This document shows, piece after piece, positions 53,833-63,833 of a stretch of DNA of 64,000 nt. This DNA is from a bacterium (GTDB lineage: Bacteria; Vulcanimicrobiota; Xenobia; Xenobiales; JADMJV01): NCBI GenBank assembly GCA_018780265.1, contig JADMJV010000016.1:1-64000 (forward strand). Reading direction: 5' to 3'. The notes beneath the pieces are model-generated. The model had not been told where the DNA came from. It saw only the letters and a program-made list of their open reading frames with translations, and searched no databases. A program made the translations under genes and the position numbers. Each line of letters starts with the position of its first letter. Position 1 is the first letter of the stretch.

Positions 53833-55046
53833 TTGGGCACATCCAAAAAGGACTCGGGGCGGGGGATCCGCACCAACTGGAACAGCAGTGTCACCAGGCC
53901 CAGACCGGCCACGCTGACCAGGGCCACCTGCCAGCCATGGAGAGCGTGCTGATCTTTGAGCACGGCCACCGCGGCGCACAACACCAGATTGAGCAACGAC
54001 AAAGGAAAGAGATACTTCCAGCCGAGATTCATGAGGTGGTCAGGACGCACCCGCGGGAAGGTCCAGCGAATCCACATCATAATGAACACAAGCACCGACG
54101 TTTTGGCGAAAAACACCAGCGCTCCCAGCACCATATAGAGGGCCGTGGGGGTATCGGGGACGGGCAGAAACGGCACCAACCAACCGCCCAGAAAGACTGT
54201 GGCGGCTACCGAGCAGACCAAAAACATGTTGGCGAATTCGGCCAAAAAGAACATGGCGAACATCATGCCCGAGTACTCCGACACGTAGCCGGCCACCAAT
54301 TCTGATTCGGCCTCGGGAATGTCAAAGGGCGGGCGATTGACTTCGGCAATCGAAGCTACGTAGTAAATCACAAAGCCCAGTGCGCTGGGCAACAAAAACC
54401 AGCAACCATAGTCAGCCTGGGCGGCTACCATCCCCTGCATCGAGAGAGTCCCCGACAGCAAGATGGGGCCCAGCAGGGCAAAAATCAAGGGAATTTCGTA
54501 GCTGAGCATCTGCGCCGCCGAACGCAAACCGCCCAAAAGGCTGTATTTGCTGTTCGAAGACCAACCGGCCATCACAATCGAAAGCACAGTCAGAGACGAA
54601 ATGGCCACCACGTGAACGATGCCAATATTGAGGTCGCTGACCGAGAAAGCGGGCGCAAAAGGGATCACGATGTAGGCCGTGACGCACACCGTCACAATCA
54701 AAATGGGGGCGGCCACAAAGGGGATGACGTCCGTTTTGCTGGGGATGATCAACTCTTTGACCAGCAACTTGATGGCGTCGGCCGCGGTCTGCAGAAGACC
54801 ACCCGTCCACATCGAAAACTCGGCCCATTTGCGCGGACCCGTCATCATGGGGCCCACTCGATTCTGGATACGCGCGGCCACTTTGCGCTCGGCCCAGATC
54901 AGTATGAGCGATGAACCGGCGATAAAGCCCAAAATCAAAAGCAGCATGAGCGGCATGACCGCAAGTTCCGGGAGTTCCCGGCCCAGAAGGCGATGGAAGA
55001 GGTCGCGAAAATGCTGCCCCGCCGAGTAGTGGACCCAATCAGGCAT
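53829..55046 (-). CDS. nuoH: NADH-quinone oxidoreductase subunit H
   Basis: A 405-residue membrane subunit lining the quinone channel. IWAERKVAARIQNRVGPMM is the most conserved text. NRPPFDIPEAESELVAGYV is the acidic loop, and RWTFPRVRPDHLMNLGWK ends the family core. It is longer than usual at the C terminus, with two extra hydrophobic segments. nuoI, which usually follows nuoH, is absent: nuoJ comes directly. Confidence 0.95.
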   Translation of the reverse strand: MPDWVHYSAGQHFRDLFHRLLGRELPELAVMPLMLLLILGFIAGSSLILIWAERKVAARIQNRVGPMMTGPRKWAEFSMWTGGLLQTAADAIKLLVKELIIPSKTDVIPFVAAPILIVTVCVTAYIVIPFAPAFSVSDLNIGIVHVVAISSLTVLSIVMAGWSSNSKYSLLGGLRSAAQMLSYEIPLIFALLGPILLSGTLSMQGMVAAQADYGCWFLLPSALGFVIYYVASIAEVNRPPFDIPEAESELVAGYVSEYSGMMFAMFFLAEFANMFLVCSVAATVFLGGWLVPFLPVPDTPTALYMVLGALVFFAKTSVLVFIMMWIRWTFPRVRPDHLMNLGWKYLFPLSLLNLVLCAAVAVLKDQHALHGWQVALVSVAGLGLVTLLFQLVRIPRPESFLDVPK

Positions 55047-55084
55047 GGCCGTGGGTTAACCCAGGCCTCGGTGGGTTCCTGCCA

Positions 55085-56152
55085 TCACCGGTCTGTTTCA
55101 GGCAAAACGATGTCAAAACTGGCACAGATGGCCATGATGTCGGGGATCAGCACGCCCTCCAACAGTTTCTTGAACAGTTGAATATGAGTGAAGCTGGGGG
55201 TGCGGAACTTGCAGCGCCAGGGCATGTCCCGCCCCGAACTGGCCAGATAGCAACCGATATCGCCGCGCGGCGACTCGATGTGCACATAGGTCTCCCCCTC
55301 GGGCACCTTAAACCGATAGTTGAGGGGCAGATGGCAGGGTCCGGTGGGAATCTTCTCATAGCACTGGCGCAAGATCTTGGCGCTCTCGCGTAGTTCCCGC
55401 ATCCGTACACGGTAGCGGGCAAACACGTCGGACTCGGTCTCGACGGGAATGTCAAATTCCAGGTCGGGATAGACGGCGAAAGGATCGTCGCGGCGCACGT
55501 CTTCCTTCAGTCCGGCCGCCCTCAGGTTGGGGCCACTGACACCATAATTGCGGCACATGGCGAAGGGCACGTGGCCCACTCCGACGGTGCGATTGTAAAA
55601 GATGGGATTTTCGTCGAGCAGTTGTTCGTATTCGGGAATGATCGGCTCCCAGTAATCCAAAAACTCAATCATGCGGTCCAAAAACGACTGATGGATATCC
55701 TTGGACACGCCGCCGATGCGAATATAGTTGTAGAGCAATCGGGCTCCGCAGGCCGATTCAAAAAGGTCGAGCACCTTCTCGCGATCGCGAAACGAATACA
55801 AGAAGGGTGTGGTGGCGCCGATTTCGAGACAAAAAGTGCCATACCAGAGCAAATGCGACGCGATCCGGTTCAATTCGGTCATGATTACGCGAATGTACTC
55901 GGCTCGCGGCGGAGGCGTCAGGTCGGCCAGCGATTCTACGGCCAGCACGTAGACGTAGTTGGAGGTCATGGACGTGCAATAATCCAGCCGGTCGGTAACC
56001 GGAATCACCTGGGTAAAGGTGCGGTTTTCAGCCATCTTCTCGATCGATCGATGGAGGTAGCCAACAATGGGGTCGCAATCCACCACCCGTTCCCCATCCA
56101 TCTTGAGCAACAGGCGCAATACGCCGTGCGTCGAGGGGTGCTGGGGACCCAT
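55085..56152 (-). CDS. nuoD: NADH-quinone oxidoreductase subunit D
   Basis: A 355-residue quinone-site subunit: MGPQHPSTHGVLRLLLKMD, then GYLHRSIEKMAENRTF and ESPRGDIGCYLASSG. From ATG 56152 the protein lacks the normal first strand. In-frame upstream codons read TNGTLRTEEFELN, which is conserved NuoD text, back to a CTG at 56198-56200 overlapping the nuoC stop. No ATG, GTG or TTG exists in that extension, so initiation at CTG is likely and the true gene runs to about 56200. Confidence 0.93.
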   Translation of the reverse strand: MGPQHPSTHGVLRLLLKMDGERVVDCDPIVGYLHRSIEKMAENRTFTQVIPVTDRLDYCTSMTSNYVYVLAVESLADLTPPPRAEYIRVIMTELNRIASHLLWYGTFCLEIGATTPFLYSFRDREKVLDLFESACGARLLYNYIRIGGVSKDIHQSFLDRMIEFLDYWEPIIPEYEQLLDENPIFYNRTVGVGHVPFAMCRNYGVSGPNLRAAGLKEDVRRDDPFAVYPDLEFDIPVETESDVFARYRVRMRELRESAKILRQCYEKIPTGPCHLPLNYRFKVPEGETYVHIESPRGDIGCYLASSGRDMPWRCKFRTPSFTHIQLFKKLLEGVLIPDIMAICASFDIVLPETDR

Positions 56153-56192
56153 GTTGAGCTCAAATTCTTCGGTGCGCAGCGTGCCGTTTGTA

Positions 56193-56657
56193 CTAGTCAG
56201 GACGCACCACCATGTTGGGGTGAGCGTAGTCTTTACGCAAGGGGTGACCCTCCCAATCTTCGGGCATCATCAAACGCCGCAAGTCCTTATGACCGGGGAA
56301 AAAGACCCCGTAAAGATCGTAAATTTCGCGTTCATTCCAGTTGGCGTTCTCCCACAGATGACTGATGGTAGGCACACAGGCGTTGTCGCGGTCCAAGATC
56401 ACCTTAAATTGAGCCCGATGTTTCTTATGCGGGGAGTAAAGCGAATAGACCAGATCCATGCGCGTGGGCGGTCGGTCCACACAGGTGGAGAAATCGAAAT
56501 AGGCCATGTCCGTCTCGGGGTCGTCGCGCAGAAACTCAAAGCATTGAGGAATCAGCGTCAGCGGCACCAACACACACTGTTCATTGAGAGGATCGATCTC
56601 AAAATCGTGATCGGGGAACCTGGCCGCCAGATGTTCGGCGATCTGAACCGCCTTCAT
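56193..56657 (-). CDS. nuoC: NADH-quinone oxidoreductase subunit C
   Basis: A 154-residue hydrophilic subunit: ENANWNEREIYDLYGVFFPG followed by HPDLRR-like text (HKDLRRLMMPEDWEGHPLRKDY) is the family signature (quoted in two parts: HKDLRRLMMPEDWEG, HPLRKDY). Its ATG overlaps the last base of nuoB. Confidence 0.93.
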   Translation of the reverse strand: MKAVQIAEHLAARFPDHDFEIDPLNEQCVLVPLTLIPQCFEFLRDDPETDMAYFDFSTCVDRPPTRMDLVYSLYSPHKKHRAQFKVILDRDNACVPTISHLWENANWNEREIYDLYGVFFPGHKDLRRLMMPEDWEGHPLRKDYAHPNMVVRPD

Positions 56658-57283
56658 CAGGCCATAACTCGCAGTTGGTCGGGCATCAAAATCTGATTGG
56701 GCCGAATCAGGCCGGTATCAGGCCGAACCAGCAGTGGTAACTGGGTGGCCGGATCGAGGTGACGCAGGCCGGGACGGTCGCGCTTGCGGCCCACTTTTTC
56801 CCCTCGGACCAACTCTTGCAGGGCGATGCAGCCATTGAGCAACGCCTCCGGGCGCGGCGGGCAGCCAGCCACATGAATGTCCACCGGGATAATCTTGTCG
56901 ACGCCTTTTAGCACCGAATAGGAATCATGGTAGAAGGGGCCACCATGCATGGTGCAGCCGCCCATGGCGATGACATACTTGGGGTCCGGCATCTGCTCGT
57001 AGAGCAGCTTGACGCGGGGAGCCATTTTTAGCGTCAGCGTGCCGGCCACAATCATCAGGTCGGTCTGACGAGGGGTGGCCCGGAAAATCATGCCCAGACG
57101 GTCAAAGTCATAGCGAGAAGCGCCGGTGGCCATTAACTCGATGGCACAACAGGCCAGCCCAAAGAGCATATACCACATCGAACTGGCTTTGGCGTTGTTA
57201 AGCACCCAGTCCAGACCGGTCATCAAGATACCCCCACTGGGGATGCGTTCGATATAGGCAGGGATTTTTTTGATCAAGTCCAT
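56657..57283 (-). CDS. nuoB: NADH-quinone oxidoreductase subunit B
   Basis: A 208-residue subunit binding the terminal cluster N2: [13 protein letters not shown] (paired cysteines), [12 protein letters not shown] and [12 protein letters not shown] give all four ligands. About 50 residues follow the usual end ([13 protein letters not shown] onward), as in several non-proteobacterial NuoB proteins. It overlaps nuoA by 10 bp. Confidence 0.95.
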   Translation of the reverse strand: MDLIKKIPAYIERIPSGGILMTGLDWVLNNAKASSMWYMLFGLACCAIELMATGASRYDFDRLGMIFRATPRQTDLMIVAGTLTLKMAPRVKLLYEQMPDPKYVIAMGGCTMHGGPFYHDSYSVLKGVDKIIPVDIHVAGCPPRPEALLNGCIALQELVRGEKVGRKRDRPGLRHLDPATQLPLLVRPDTGLIRPNQILMPDQLRVMA

Positions 57284-57654
57284 TCCAGGGCTCCTTTTCT
57301 CCAGGCGTAGACCAGGGCCAGTAACAAAATCGCGATAAAGACGACCATCTCGATCACCAGCAGTCCGCCCATCTCTTTGAGCAGGGTGCGAAACTGAGCC
57401 GCCCAGGGAATCATATAGGCGGCCTCAACATCGAAAATCACGAAGAGCATGGCGTACAGGTAGTAGCGCACGTTGTATTGCAACCAGGCTTCGCCGCTGG
57501 GCGGCTCACCGCACTCATAGGCCAGGCCTTTACTGATGCCGGGACGATGGCTCTGAACCAGCCGGGTGACAAAACTGGCCAGCGTGAAATTGAAGCACAC
57601 AAAGCCCGCTCCGCCCAGCAAAAAAAGCGCGATATAGCCGTAGTTGCCTTCCAT
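57274..57654 (-). CDS. nuoA: NADH-quinone oxidoreductase subunit A
   Basis: A 126-residue, three-helix subunit. [20 protein letters not shown] is the loop with the conserved cysteine, and [15 protein letters not shown] is the second helix with the membrane acidic residues. Its ATG overlaps the last base of the polyprenyl synthase gene, so the nuo cluster is probably read through from upstream. Confidence 0.95.
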   Translation of the reverse strand: MEGNYGYIALFLLGGAGFVCFNFTLASFVTRLVQSHRPGISKGLAYECGEPPSGEAWLQYNVRYYLYAMLFVIFDVEAAYMIPWAAQFRTLLKEMGGLLVIEMVVFIAILLLALVYAWRKGALEWT

Positions 57655-58625
57655 TATTGCTCCCGCTTCATCACGTAATCCAAAAGTTCTTCAAGAGTGG
57701 TGCGCGTGGGACCTGGGGGGGTCAACAACAACGCCTCTCTGGCCCGGCCGATATACCTTTGGGCCAGTTCCAGCGAGTGTTCGCGACTACCGTTCTGATC
57801 CATCCATTGCACAAGCGCCTGCATGGCTCCCGTTTCCAGAGGCTCCTGCGTAAGCAACTGGCGCACCAAATTGCGCTGAGGCTTCTGTGACTGCTGGTAG
57901 GCGTGCAAAAACGGCAAGGTGTATTTTCGCTCACGCAGATCATTGCCGGTGGGCTTGCCCAATTTGTCCGGGTTGCCCCAGATATCCAGCACATCATCAC
58001 TGATCTGAAAAGCCATTCCCAGGTTCAGACCAAAGCGGGCACAGGCATCAATCTGCTCAGTACCCGCATGATTGAGCAAAGCGCCCAGGCGGCAGCCGGC
58101 TTCCATCAAGGCGGCCGTTTTGCCCTCGATCATGCGCAGGTAGTGGTCGACCTGGGTCTCCACATTGCCTTGATAGCGCAACTCCATGATCTGCCCCGCA
58201 GTCATGTCGGCCACAGCCTGCGAGACCACCTGCACCAATACCACCCGGTCCAACTCGGCCACGGCCAACAGCGCCTGACAGAGCAGCAAATCCCCCAGCA
58301 ACACCGCGATACGATTGCCGCTGATGGCTTTCATGGTGGGTTGCCCACGACGCAGATCGGTATCATCGATCACGTCATCGTGAATCAAGGAGGCGCCATG
58401 GACCATTTCTACGGCGGCCGCAATCGAGATAGCGCTCTCCGGCTGGGCGCCGTAGAGCCGAGAAGAGAGCAGCACCAGGGCCGGCCGGAGCCGTTTGCCG
58501 CCGCTGCGAAACATCATTTCAGCGGGTCCCTTAAGGACGCCCCCACGTTGTTCGAGAAGTTGGACCAACTGCTGTTCCACCCGAAGCAGGTCGGGTTCGA
58601 CCAGCTTCAGTGAGGAGATGACCAT
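57654..58625 (-). CDS. Long-chain polyprenyl diphosphate synthase
   Basis: A 323-residue all-helical prenyltransferase. LIHDDVIDDTDLRRGQPT is the first Asp-rich motif and AFQISDDVLDIWG the second. GGKRLRPALVLLSS binds diphosphate. Length and text fit the hepta-/octaprenyl (HepT/IspB) group, which makes the quinone side chain. Being one base from nuoA suggests supply of quinone for complex I. Confidence 0.85.
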   Translation of the reverse strand: MVISSLKLVEPDLLRVEQQLVQLLEQRGGVLKGPAEMMFRSGGKRLRPALVLLSSRLYGAQPESAISIAAAVEMVHGASLIHDDVIDDTDLRRGQPTMKAISGNRIAVLLGDLLLCQALLAVAELDRVVLVQVVSQAVADMTAGQIMELRYQGNVETQVDHYLRMIEGKTAALMEAGCRLGALLNHAGTEQIDACARFGLNLGMAFQISDDVLDIWGNPDKLGKPTGNDLRERKYTLPFLHAYQQSQKPQRNLVRQLLTQEPLETGAMQALVQWMDQNGSREHSLELAQRYIGRAREALLLTPPGPTRTTLEELLDYVMKREQ

Positions 58626-58668
58626 GGGGACACCTTTCCTCTCCCCCCCCGTCGGTTAGCCCCCGCCA

Positions 58669-59976
58669 TCACGAGACCTTGCCCAGCACACGGCTGGCCG
58701 CCTGCAAGAAAGCGTCAATATCTTGGCTGCGATGGGCAGCGCCTAAAAAAGCGGCTTCAAACTGTGAAGGTGGCAAGTAAAATCCGGCTTCCAGCATCCC
58801 CCGGAAGAAGCTGGCAAAGCGTTGCGTGTCGCACGTTTTGGCGGTCACATAGTCAACCACAGGCCGGTCAGTGAAGAACAGAGTCCACATCGAACCTACG
58901 CGCTGCACCCGCCCCACCACTCCGGTATCCTGCAAAATTTTCTCGAGACCGGTCTGCAACTGGGCGCCAATGCTCTCCAGGTGCTGATACAGGTCAGGCT
59001 GGGCGTCGATCTGCTCCAAGGTGGTCAGTCCAGCGGTCACCGCCACTGGATTGCCGGAAAGAGTACCGGCCTGATAGACCGGTCCCAACGGAGCCACTTT
59101 CTCCATCAAAGCCCGCCTGCCACCGTAGCAAGCCAGCGGCATGCCGCCGCCCACAATTTTGCCCAGCACGGTCATATCAGGAACGACCCCATAAAGACCC
59201 TGAGCTCCTGAGCGCGACAGGCGAAAACCGGTCATGACCTCGTCAAAAACCAGCACCATCGAGTGCTCGTTACACAAATCCCTGAGCCCCTGCAGAAACC
59301 CGGGCAAGGGCGGAATAAGGCCCATGTTGCCGGCCACTGGCTCGACCACGATGACACCGATCTCCTGGCCCTTTTCGGCCAGCAGAGCACGCACCGCGGC
59401 CAGGTCGTTAAAGGGCACGGTGTAGGTGTGTTGGGTCACGCTGGGGGGCACCCCGGCGCTGTCCGGCAAGGCCAGGGTCATAGCACCGGAGCCAGCCTTG
59501 GCCAGTAAGCAGTCGCTGTGGCCGTGGTAGCACCCTTCAAATTTGATCACTCCAGGCTTTTCCGAGTAGCCGCGAGCCACCCGCACCGCGCTCATGCAAG
59601 CTTCGGTACCGGAACTGACCAATCGCAGCAGATCGATAGAGGGGTAGAACCTTTTGATAGCCCTGGCCAGTTCAACCTCGCGCGGCGAAGTGGCGCCAAA
59701 GCTCAGTCCAAACTGGGCAACTTGCTGCACGGCGGAAATTACCGCCGGGTGGGCGTGGCCCAAAATCATGGGACCCCACGAGCCCACAAAATCGGTGTAG
59801 GTGTTGCCGTCGACATCGGTCATGTGACAGCCGGAAGCGGATTGAATCACCACGGGGTGACCGCCTACGGCTCGAAAGGCCCGCACAGGGCTGTTTACCC
59901 CACCAGGTAGATGTTGCTCCGCCTCTAGCGAGAGGCGCTCAGATTGGCTATGGATTGCAGGCACGACTTCCCTCAT
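58669..59976 (-). CDS. hemL: Glutamate-1-semialdehyde 2,1-aminomutase
   Basis: A 435-residue PLP enzyme. GGVNSPVRAFRAVGG at the N terminus, VFDEVMTGFRLS and TVLGKIVGGGMPLACYGGR (PLP lysine) are diagnostic. It makes 5-aminolevulinate, the haem and cobalamin precursor, by the C5 route, which fits the cytochromes and the B12-type radical SAM protein of this window. Confidence 0.96.
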   Translation of the reverse strand: MREVVPAIHSQSERLSLEAEQHLPGGVNSPVRAFRAVGGHPVVIQSASGCHMTDVDGNTYTDFVGSWGPMILGHAHPAVISAVQQVAQFGLSFGATSPREVELARAIKRFYPSIDLLRLVSSGTEACMSAVRVARGYSEKPGVIKFEGCYHGHSDCLLAKAGSGAMTLALPDSAGVPPSVTQHTYTVPFNDLAAVRALLAEKGQEIGVIVVEPVAGNMGLIPPLPGFLQGLRDLCNEHSMVLVFDEVMTGFRLSRSGAQGLYGVVPDMTVLGKIVGGGMPLACYGGRRALMEKVAPLGPVYQAGTLSGNPVAVTAGLTTLEQIDAQPDLYQHLESIGAQLQTGLEKILQDTGVVGRVQRVGSMWTLFFTDRPVVDYVTAKTCDTQRFASFFRGMLEAGFYLPPSQFEAAFLGAAHRSQDIDAFLQAASRVLGKVS

Positions 59977-60090
59977 CTGATCTTTGTGAAATTTTTCTCA
60001 AAGTCCTGAACATGTCCTTTAACCATGGATGGGAAAGTTCATCCTTCTGTTCGGAAGGGACGCGCCGGAGTGGCGCACGAAAGGCGTTGG

Positions 60091-61896
60091 ATGAAAGTCA
60101 GACACTTCTTTAGCTATTGCCTTCTGGCTGCCTCTCCGTTGGTCTGGAGCCACCCCACGCCCGCCACCATGCCCTCCGCCCCCGACACCTCGATACCCGC
60201 CCAGGCGACCCCAGCCCCCCCCAAGTCGCAGACCGTCAGCCATAACCCCGTGACCATCTTTGAGGCCACAAAGATCATCACCCTCGATCCCATGCAGCCA
60301 GAGGCCACGGCCGTGGCTGTCCAGGACGGACACATCCTGGCCGTAGTCAACCTGGAGGAAGTCCAGAGCTGGGTGCACGACTCACCCGTCGAGGTGGATC
60401 GACGCTTCGCCCAGCAAATTATCTTGCCCGGTTTTATCGAAGCCCACATGCACCCCCATATCACGGGGATTCTTTGGCAGGGCCTCTACGTGGGCCGATT
60501 CGACCGCTACACGCCCGACGGTAAGTTTCAAAAAGGTCTGACCAGCAAACAGCAGGCCCTCGACAAGATTGCGGCCGCCGCCAAGGAACTGGGAGATAAC
60601 GACAAGTGGCTGATAGCCTGGGGTTATCAACCGGAGTTTTACAACAATCAGCCGCTCACCTCCGCAGACCTCGATCCCATCACTGGCAAGCATCCCATTC
60701 TGATCGAAAACGCCAGCATGCACATCTATTACGTGAACAGCCTGGCCCTTAAACTGGGTGGCATTACGCCCGCCGACAAGATTCCCGGCGTGATCGTGAA
60801 AGACGGCAAGTTGACCGGAGAATTCGAAGAAGCCGATGCGGTCAAGCGTCTGCTGCCTCACCTGCCGCCCGTCAACGACAAATTACTGCTCACGGCTACA
60901 TGGAACTCGGCCAAGTTGGCCCATCAGGTGGGTGTTACCACTATCGGCGATGCCTCCTTTGGCATGATTCCTGGTTCTTATAAAGCCTATGCCGACGCCG
61001 CCGCCGATCCCAACTTCCCGGTTCGACTGACCCTTTATCCCCTGGTCGAAGCGGTGCGCTCTCCCTTGATCGAAAAAAAGGGCGGCCTGGCCTACATAAA
61101 ACAGTTGATGAAAGCCAACACAGACCGACTCTCGATTGGCTCGATCAAATTTGTGACCGACGGTTCCATTCAAGGAATGACAGCCAATCTGCTCTGGCCC
61201 TATTATCATGAAACGGGCAAAAACGGCGTGGCCAACATGAGCTATGCCGACCTGGAAGAGTGGGTGACTAAGGTCCATCAAGCCGGACTGCAGTGCATGA
61301 TTCATACCAACGGCGATCAGGCCACCGAGTGGGCCATCCAGGCCATCCAGCACGCACAGGATGTACAGCCGCGCCTGGATCACCGCCACCATCTGGACCA
61401 CAATCAGATGGTCAGCGACAATCAGTTGCAACGCATGGCCACCTTGGGCATTGCCACCAATCTGTTTATCAACCATATCCATTTCTGGGGCGACCTGCAC
61501 CGCAAAATCATTGGACCCCAACGATCGGCCCGCATGAATCCGCTGAAAAGCGCATTGCGTCACGGAGTCCACTTCTCCACCCACTCCGACTCTTCGGTAA
61601 CCCGTCTCGACCCGCTCTTTTCTATCTGGGTGGCGGCCACCCGCAAAACCATGTCGGGTCAGGTGCTGGGACCTCAAGAGCGGATCAGCGTGCAAGAAGG
61701 CCTGAAAATGGTGACCCTGGAGGCCGCCTATCTGATGCATCAAGACAACGTAAAGGGGAGTGTCACCCAGGGAAAACTGGCAGATCTGGTAGTACTGGCC
61801 GAAAACCCGCTGGAGGTGGCCGTGGACCACGTCAAGGACATCAAAGTGGTGGCCACGGTTATGGACGGCAAGGTCTTCCCCGTCAACTACAAATAA
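60091..61896 (+). CDS. Exported YtcJ-like amidohydrolase
   Basis: About 601 residues. KVRHFFSYCLLAASPLVWS is a Sec signal peptide, and I start at ATG 60091 directly before it. FIEAHMHPHITG carries the two metal histidines. MIHTNGDQATEWAIQAIQHA and DHRHHLDHNQMVS bring further ligands, and HSDSSVTRLDPLF gives the last aspartate. The amidohydrolase-3 group cleaves amides or formamides; the substrate is unknown. It is divergent from hemL. Confidence 0.85.
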   Translation: MKVRHFFSYCLLAASPLVWSHPTPATMPSAPDTSIPAQATPAPPKSQTVSHNPVTIFEATKIITLDPMQPEATAVAVQDGHILAVVNLEEVQSWVHDSPVEVDRRFAQQIILPGFIEAHMHPHITGILWQGLYVGRFDRYTPDGKFQKGLTSKQQALDKIAAAAKELGDNDKWLIAWGYQPEFYNNQPLTSADLDPITGKHPILIENASMHIYYVNSLALKLGGITPADKIPGVIVKDGKLTGEFEEADAVKRLLPHLPPVNDKLLLTATWNSAKLAHQVGVTTIGDASFGMIPGSYKAYADAAADPNFPVRLTLYPLVEAVRSPLIEKKGGLAYIKQLMKANTDRLSIGSIKFVTDGSIQGMTANLLWPYYHETGKNGVANMSYADLEEWVTKVHQAGLQCMIHTNGDQATEWAIQAIQHAQDVQPRLDHRHHLDHNQMVSDNQLQRMATLGIATNLFINHIHFWGDLHRKIIGPQRSARMNPLKSALRHGVHFSTHSDSSVTRLDPLFSIWVAATRKTMSGQVLGPQERISVQEGLKMVTLEAAYLMHQDNVKGSVTQGKLADLVVLAENPLEVAVDHVKDIKVVATVMDGKVFPVNYK

Positions 61897-61961
61897 CAAA
61901 GTTCATCTTTTGGACTTACCCAGTTCACCCCTTGCCGACGGAGATCGCCTAGCCTGGGGCC

Positions 61962-63833
61962 ATGAACTCGGAAAACTGGCCCTATATCGCCCTGGTCGTC
62001 GTTCTCCTGGCCGTGCTGGGCCCCGCCTGGGCGGCCGCACTCTTCTGCTGTCTGTGGGGCTGGCCCAAGGCCCTAAGGCTGCTGGGACTGCTGGCCTGGT
62101 GCCTGTTCCAACAACAACCGCCCCCGCCCGATCCGCTGGCCCCCATCCAGGGACTGCGAGCCCGAGTGGTAGCCGTGGTCTGCCAACCGGCCGTAGCCAC
62201 TCCTCGTGGTTGCAGATTTGCCGTGGAAGTGCACCACTGGACCGACCGTATCGACGCCTTTCCCGGGCGCTGGCTGGTGGACTGGAAAGGGGGCCAAGCC
62301 GACCAGGTGGCGCTAGGCGACCAGTGGTGGCTGCAGGGCACCCTGGTGAGCTTCGATCCACCCGCTTTCCCAGGGGACTGGGACGGCGCCCAATACTGGG
62401 CCCGGCGCGGCCTCACCCAACGTCTGCGAGTCAGCCAGGGCCGCTATCTGCGGCCGGCCCCTGGCAACCACGTCCACTACTGGCGCTACAAACTCACCCA
62501 GCGCCTGGCCGACCGTCTGCGCGGCCCCCGCTCGGCCCTATTGGGAGCGGTGGTTTTTGGCGACGGCAGCCGCCTTCCACCCCAACTCAGCCAGGATTTT
62601 CGCCTGGCCGGGGCCAGCCATTTGTTGGTGGCCTCGGGCACCAATGTGGCCCTGCTGGTGGCCTGGCTATTCTGGCTCGGGGGTCGCGCCGGCTGGGGAC
62701 CGGTGCGCTGTGCCGGCCTGGGACTGTGGTTGGTGCCTATCTACGTGGCCCTTACCGGTGCCGCTCCAGCCATGGTGAGAGCCGGGGCCATGGGCTGGCT
62801 GGCCTTGCTGGCCCGCTGGACAGGTCGCAGCGTCACACTGGGGCGCAGCCTGGCCCTGGGCAGCCTGGGCGTACTGCTGTGGGACCCCAATTTCCTGTAT
62901 GACGTCGGCTTTCAGTTGAGCTTTGCAGCGGTGGCCAGCCTGGCCTGGCTGGTAGAACCCGTAAAGCGCTGGCTGCCCGCCCGCCTGCCCTTGATCACCC
63001 CGTTTAGCGCTTCATTGGCCTGCACGCTGGGGCTGATGCCAGTTTCCTTGTATACTTTCCACACCTTTCAGCCCCTGGCTCCGCTGGCCAACCTGTGGCT
63101 GGCTCCACTGGTCGAAGGCCTGCTGCCGGCGGGCCTGGCCCTATCGGCCCTGGACCTGCTCCATCCCCGTCTGGGACAAGTGCTGGGGAGGGGGCTGGAA
63201 CCCTGGCTGTGGTTGGTCGAGCGATCTGTCTCGATCTGGGCCCACCTTTCGCCTCAACTGGAGGTTCCCGATCCCGGACCGCTGGGGGCGCTGGCCTGGT
63301 TGAGCCTGCTGGGACTGGTCTGGCTGGGTCCCAGACTGGCCACCATCGGCCTGGCCAGCGGCCTGTGCTGGCTCTGCCTGCTGCCCAGCGGCGCCAGCCC
63401 TCAGTTGCGTCTACGTTGGCTGTGGTTGGGCGGTCAACCCGCCTGCTGGCTGACTCAAGCCAACCATCAGGCCATGCTCTTGACCTGCCCCGAACAGGTC
63501 AGCTGGGCCCAACGCCTGCGCCTGACTCAAGGGCTGGCCCCCTTTGAACGACTGCTCAGCCTGAGCGACCCACCGGGGCGCTGGACCTTTGGGGATGGTT
63601 GGCTGGAGTGCAGCGCAGAGCGCCTGTTTTACCAACAGGGCGACCTGCGCCTGGGACTGGTAACGCGGGCCGGCGATTGGGACGGATTGAGCTGGGCTCT
63701 GGACAGCACGGGCCAGTGGATCTGGGGAGGGGGTCAGCCGATCCGGCTCGAGAAAGGCCAGCCCTGGCAACTGTGGCGCGTTCACCGCCAACTCTGGATC
63801 CAGCCCTGGAAGCGTGATACCCTGCAGCTATGA
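61962..63833 (+). CDS. comEC: ComEC/Rec2 family DNA-uptake channel protein
   Basis: A 623-residue membrane protein. FRLAGASHLLVASGTNVALL is the ComEC core motif. APAMVRAGAMGWLALLAR and DPNFLYDVGFQLSFAAVASL follow in family order. The soluble part before the core is an OB-like domain (DQWWLQGTLVSFDPPAFPGD). The usual C-terminal metallo-beta-lactamase domain is reduced: about 130 residues remain, with no HxHxDH motif. With the pilus cassettes it suggests natural transformation. The start is ATG 61962. Confidence 0.8.
   Translation: MNSENWPYIALVVVLLAVLGPAWAAALFCCLWGWPKALRLLGLLAWCLFQQQPPPPDPLAPIQGLRARVVAVVCQPAVATPRGCRFAVEVHHWTDRIDAFPGRWLVDWKGGQADQVALGDQWWLQGTLVSFDPPAFPGDWDGAQYWARRGLTQRLRVSQGRYLRPAPGNHVHYWRYKLTQRLADRLRGPRSALLGAVVFGDGSRLPPQLSQDFRLAGASHLLVASGTNVALLVAWLFWLGGRAGWGPVRCAGLGLWLVPIYVALTGAAPAMVRAGAMGWLALLARWTGRSVTLGRSLALGSLGVLLWDPNFLYDVGFQLSFAAVASLAWLVEPVKRWLPARLPLITPFSASLACTLGLMPVSLYTFHTFQPLAPLANLWLAPLVEGLLPAGLALSALDLLHPRLGQVLGRGLEPWLWLVERSVSIWAHLSPQLEVPDPGPLGALAWLSLLGLVWLGPRLATIGLASGLCWLCLLPSGASPQLRLRWLWLGGQPACWLTQANHQAMLLTCPEQVSWAQRLRLTQGLAPFERLLSLSDPPGRWTFGDGWLECSAERLFYQQGDLRLGLVTRAGDWDGLSWALDSTGQWIWGGGQPIRLEKGQPWQLWRVHRQLWIQPWKRDTLQL

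Noticed and set aside
60883..61899. 338-codon antisense open frame under the amidohydrolase
   Set aside because: Histidine- and glycine-rich shadow without motifs; the plus frame has all amidohydrolase metal sites and a signal peptide.
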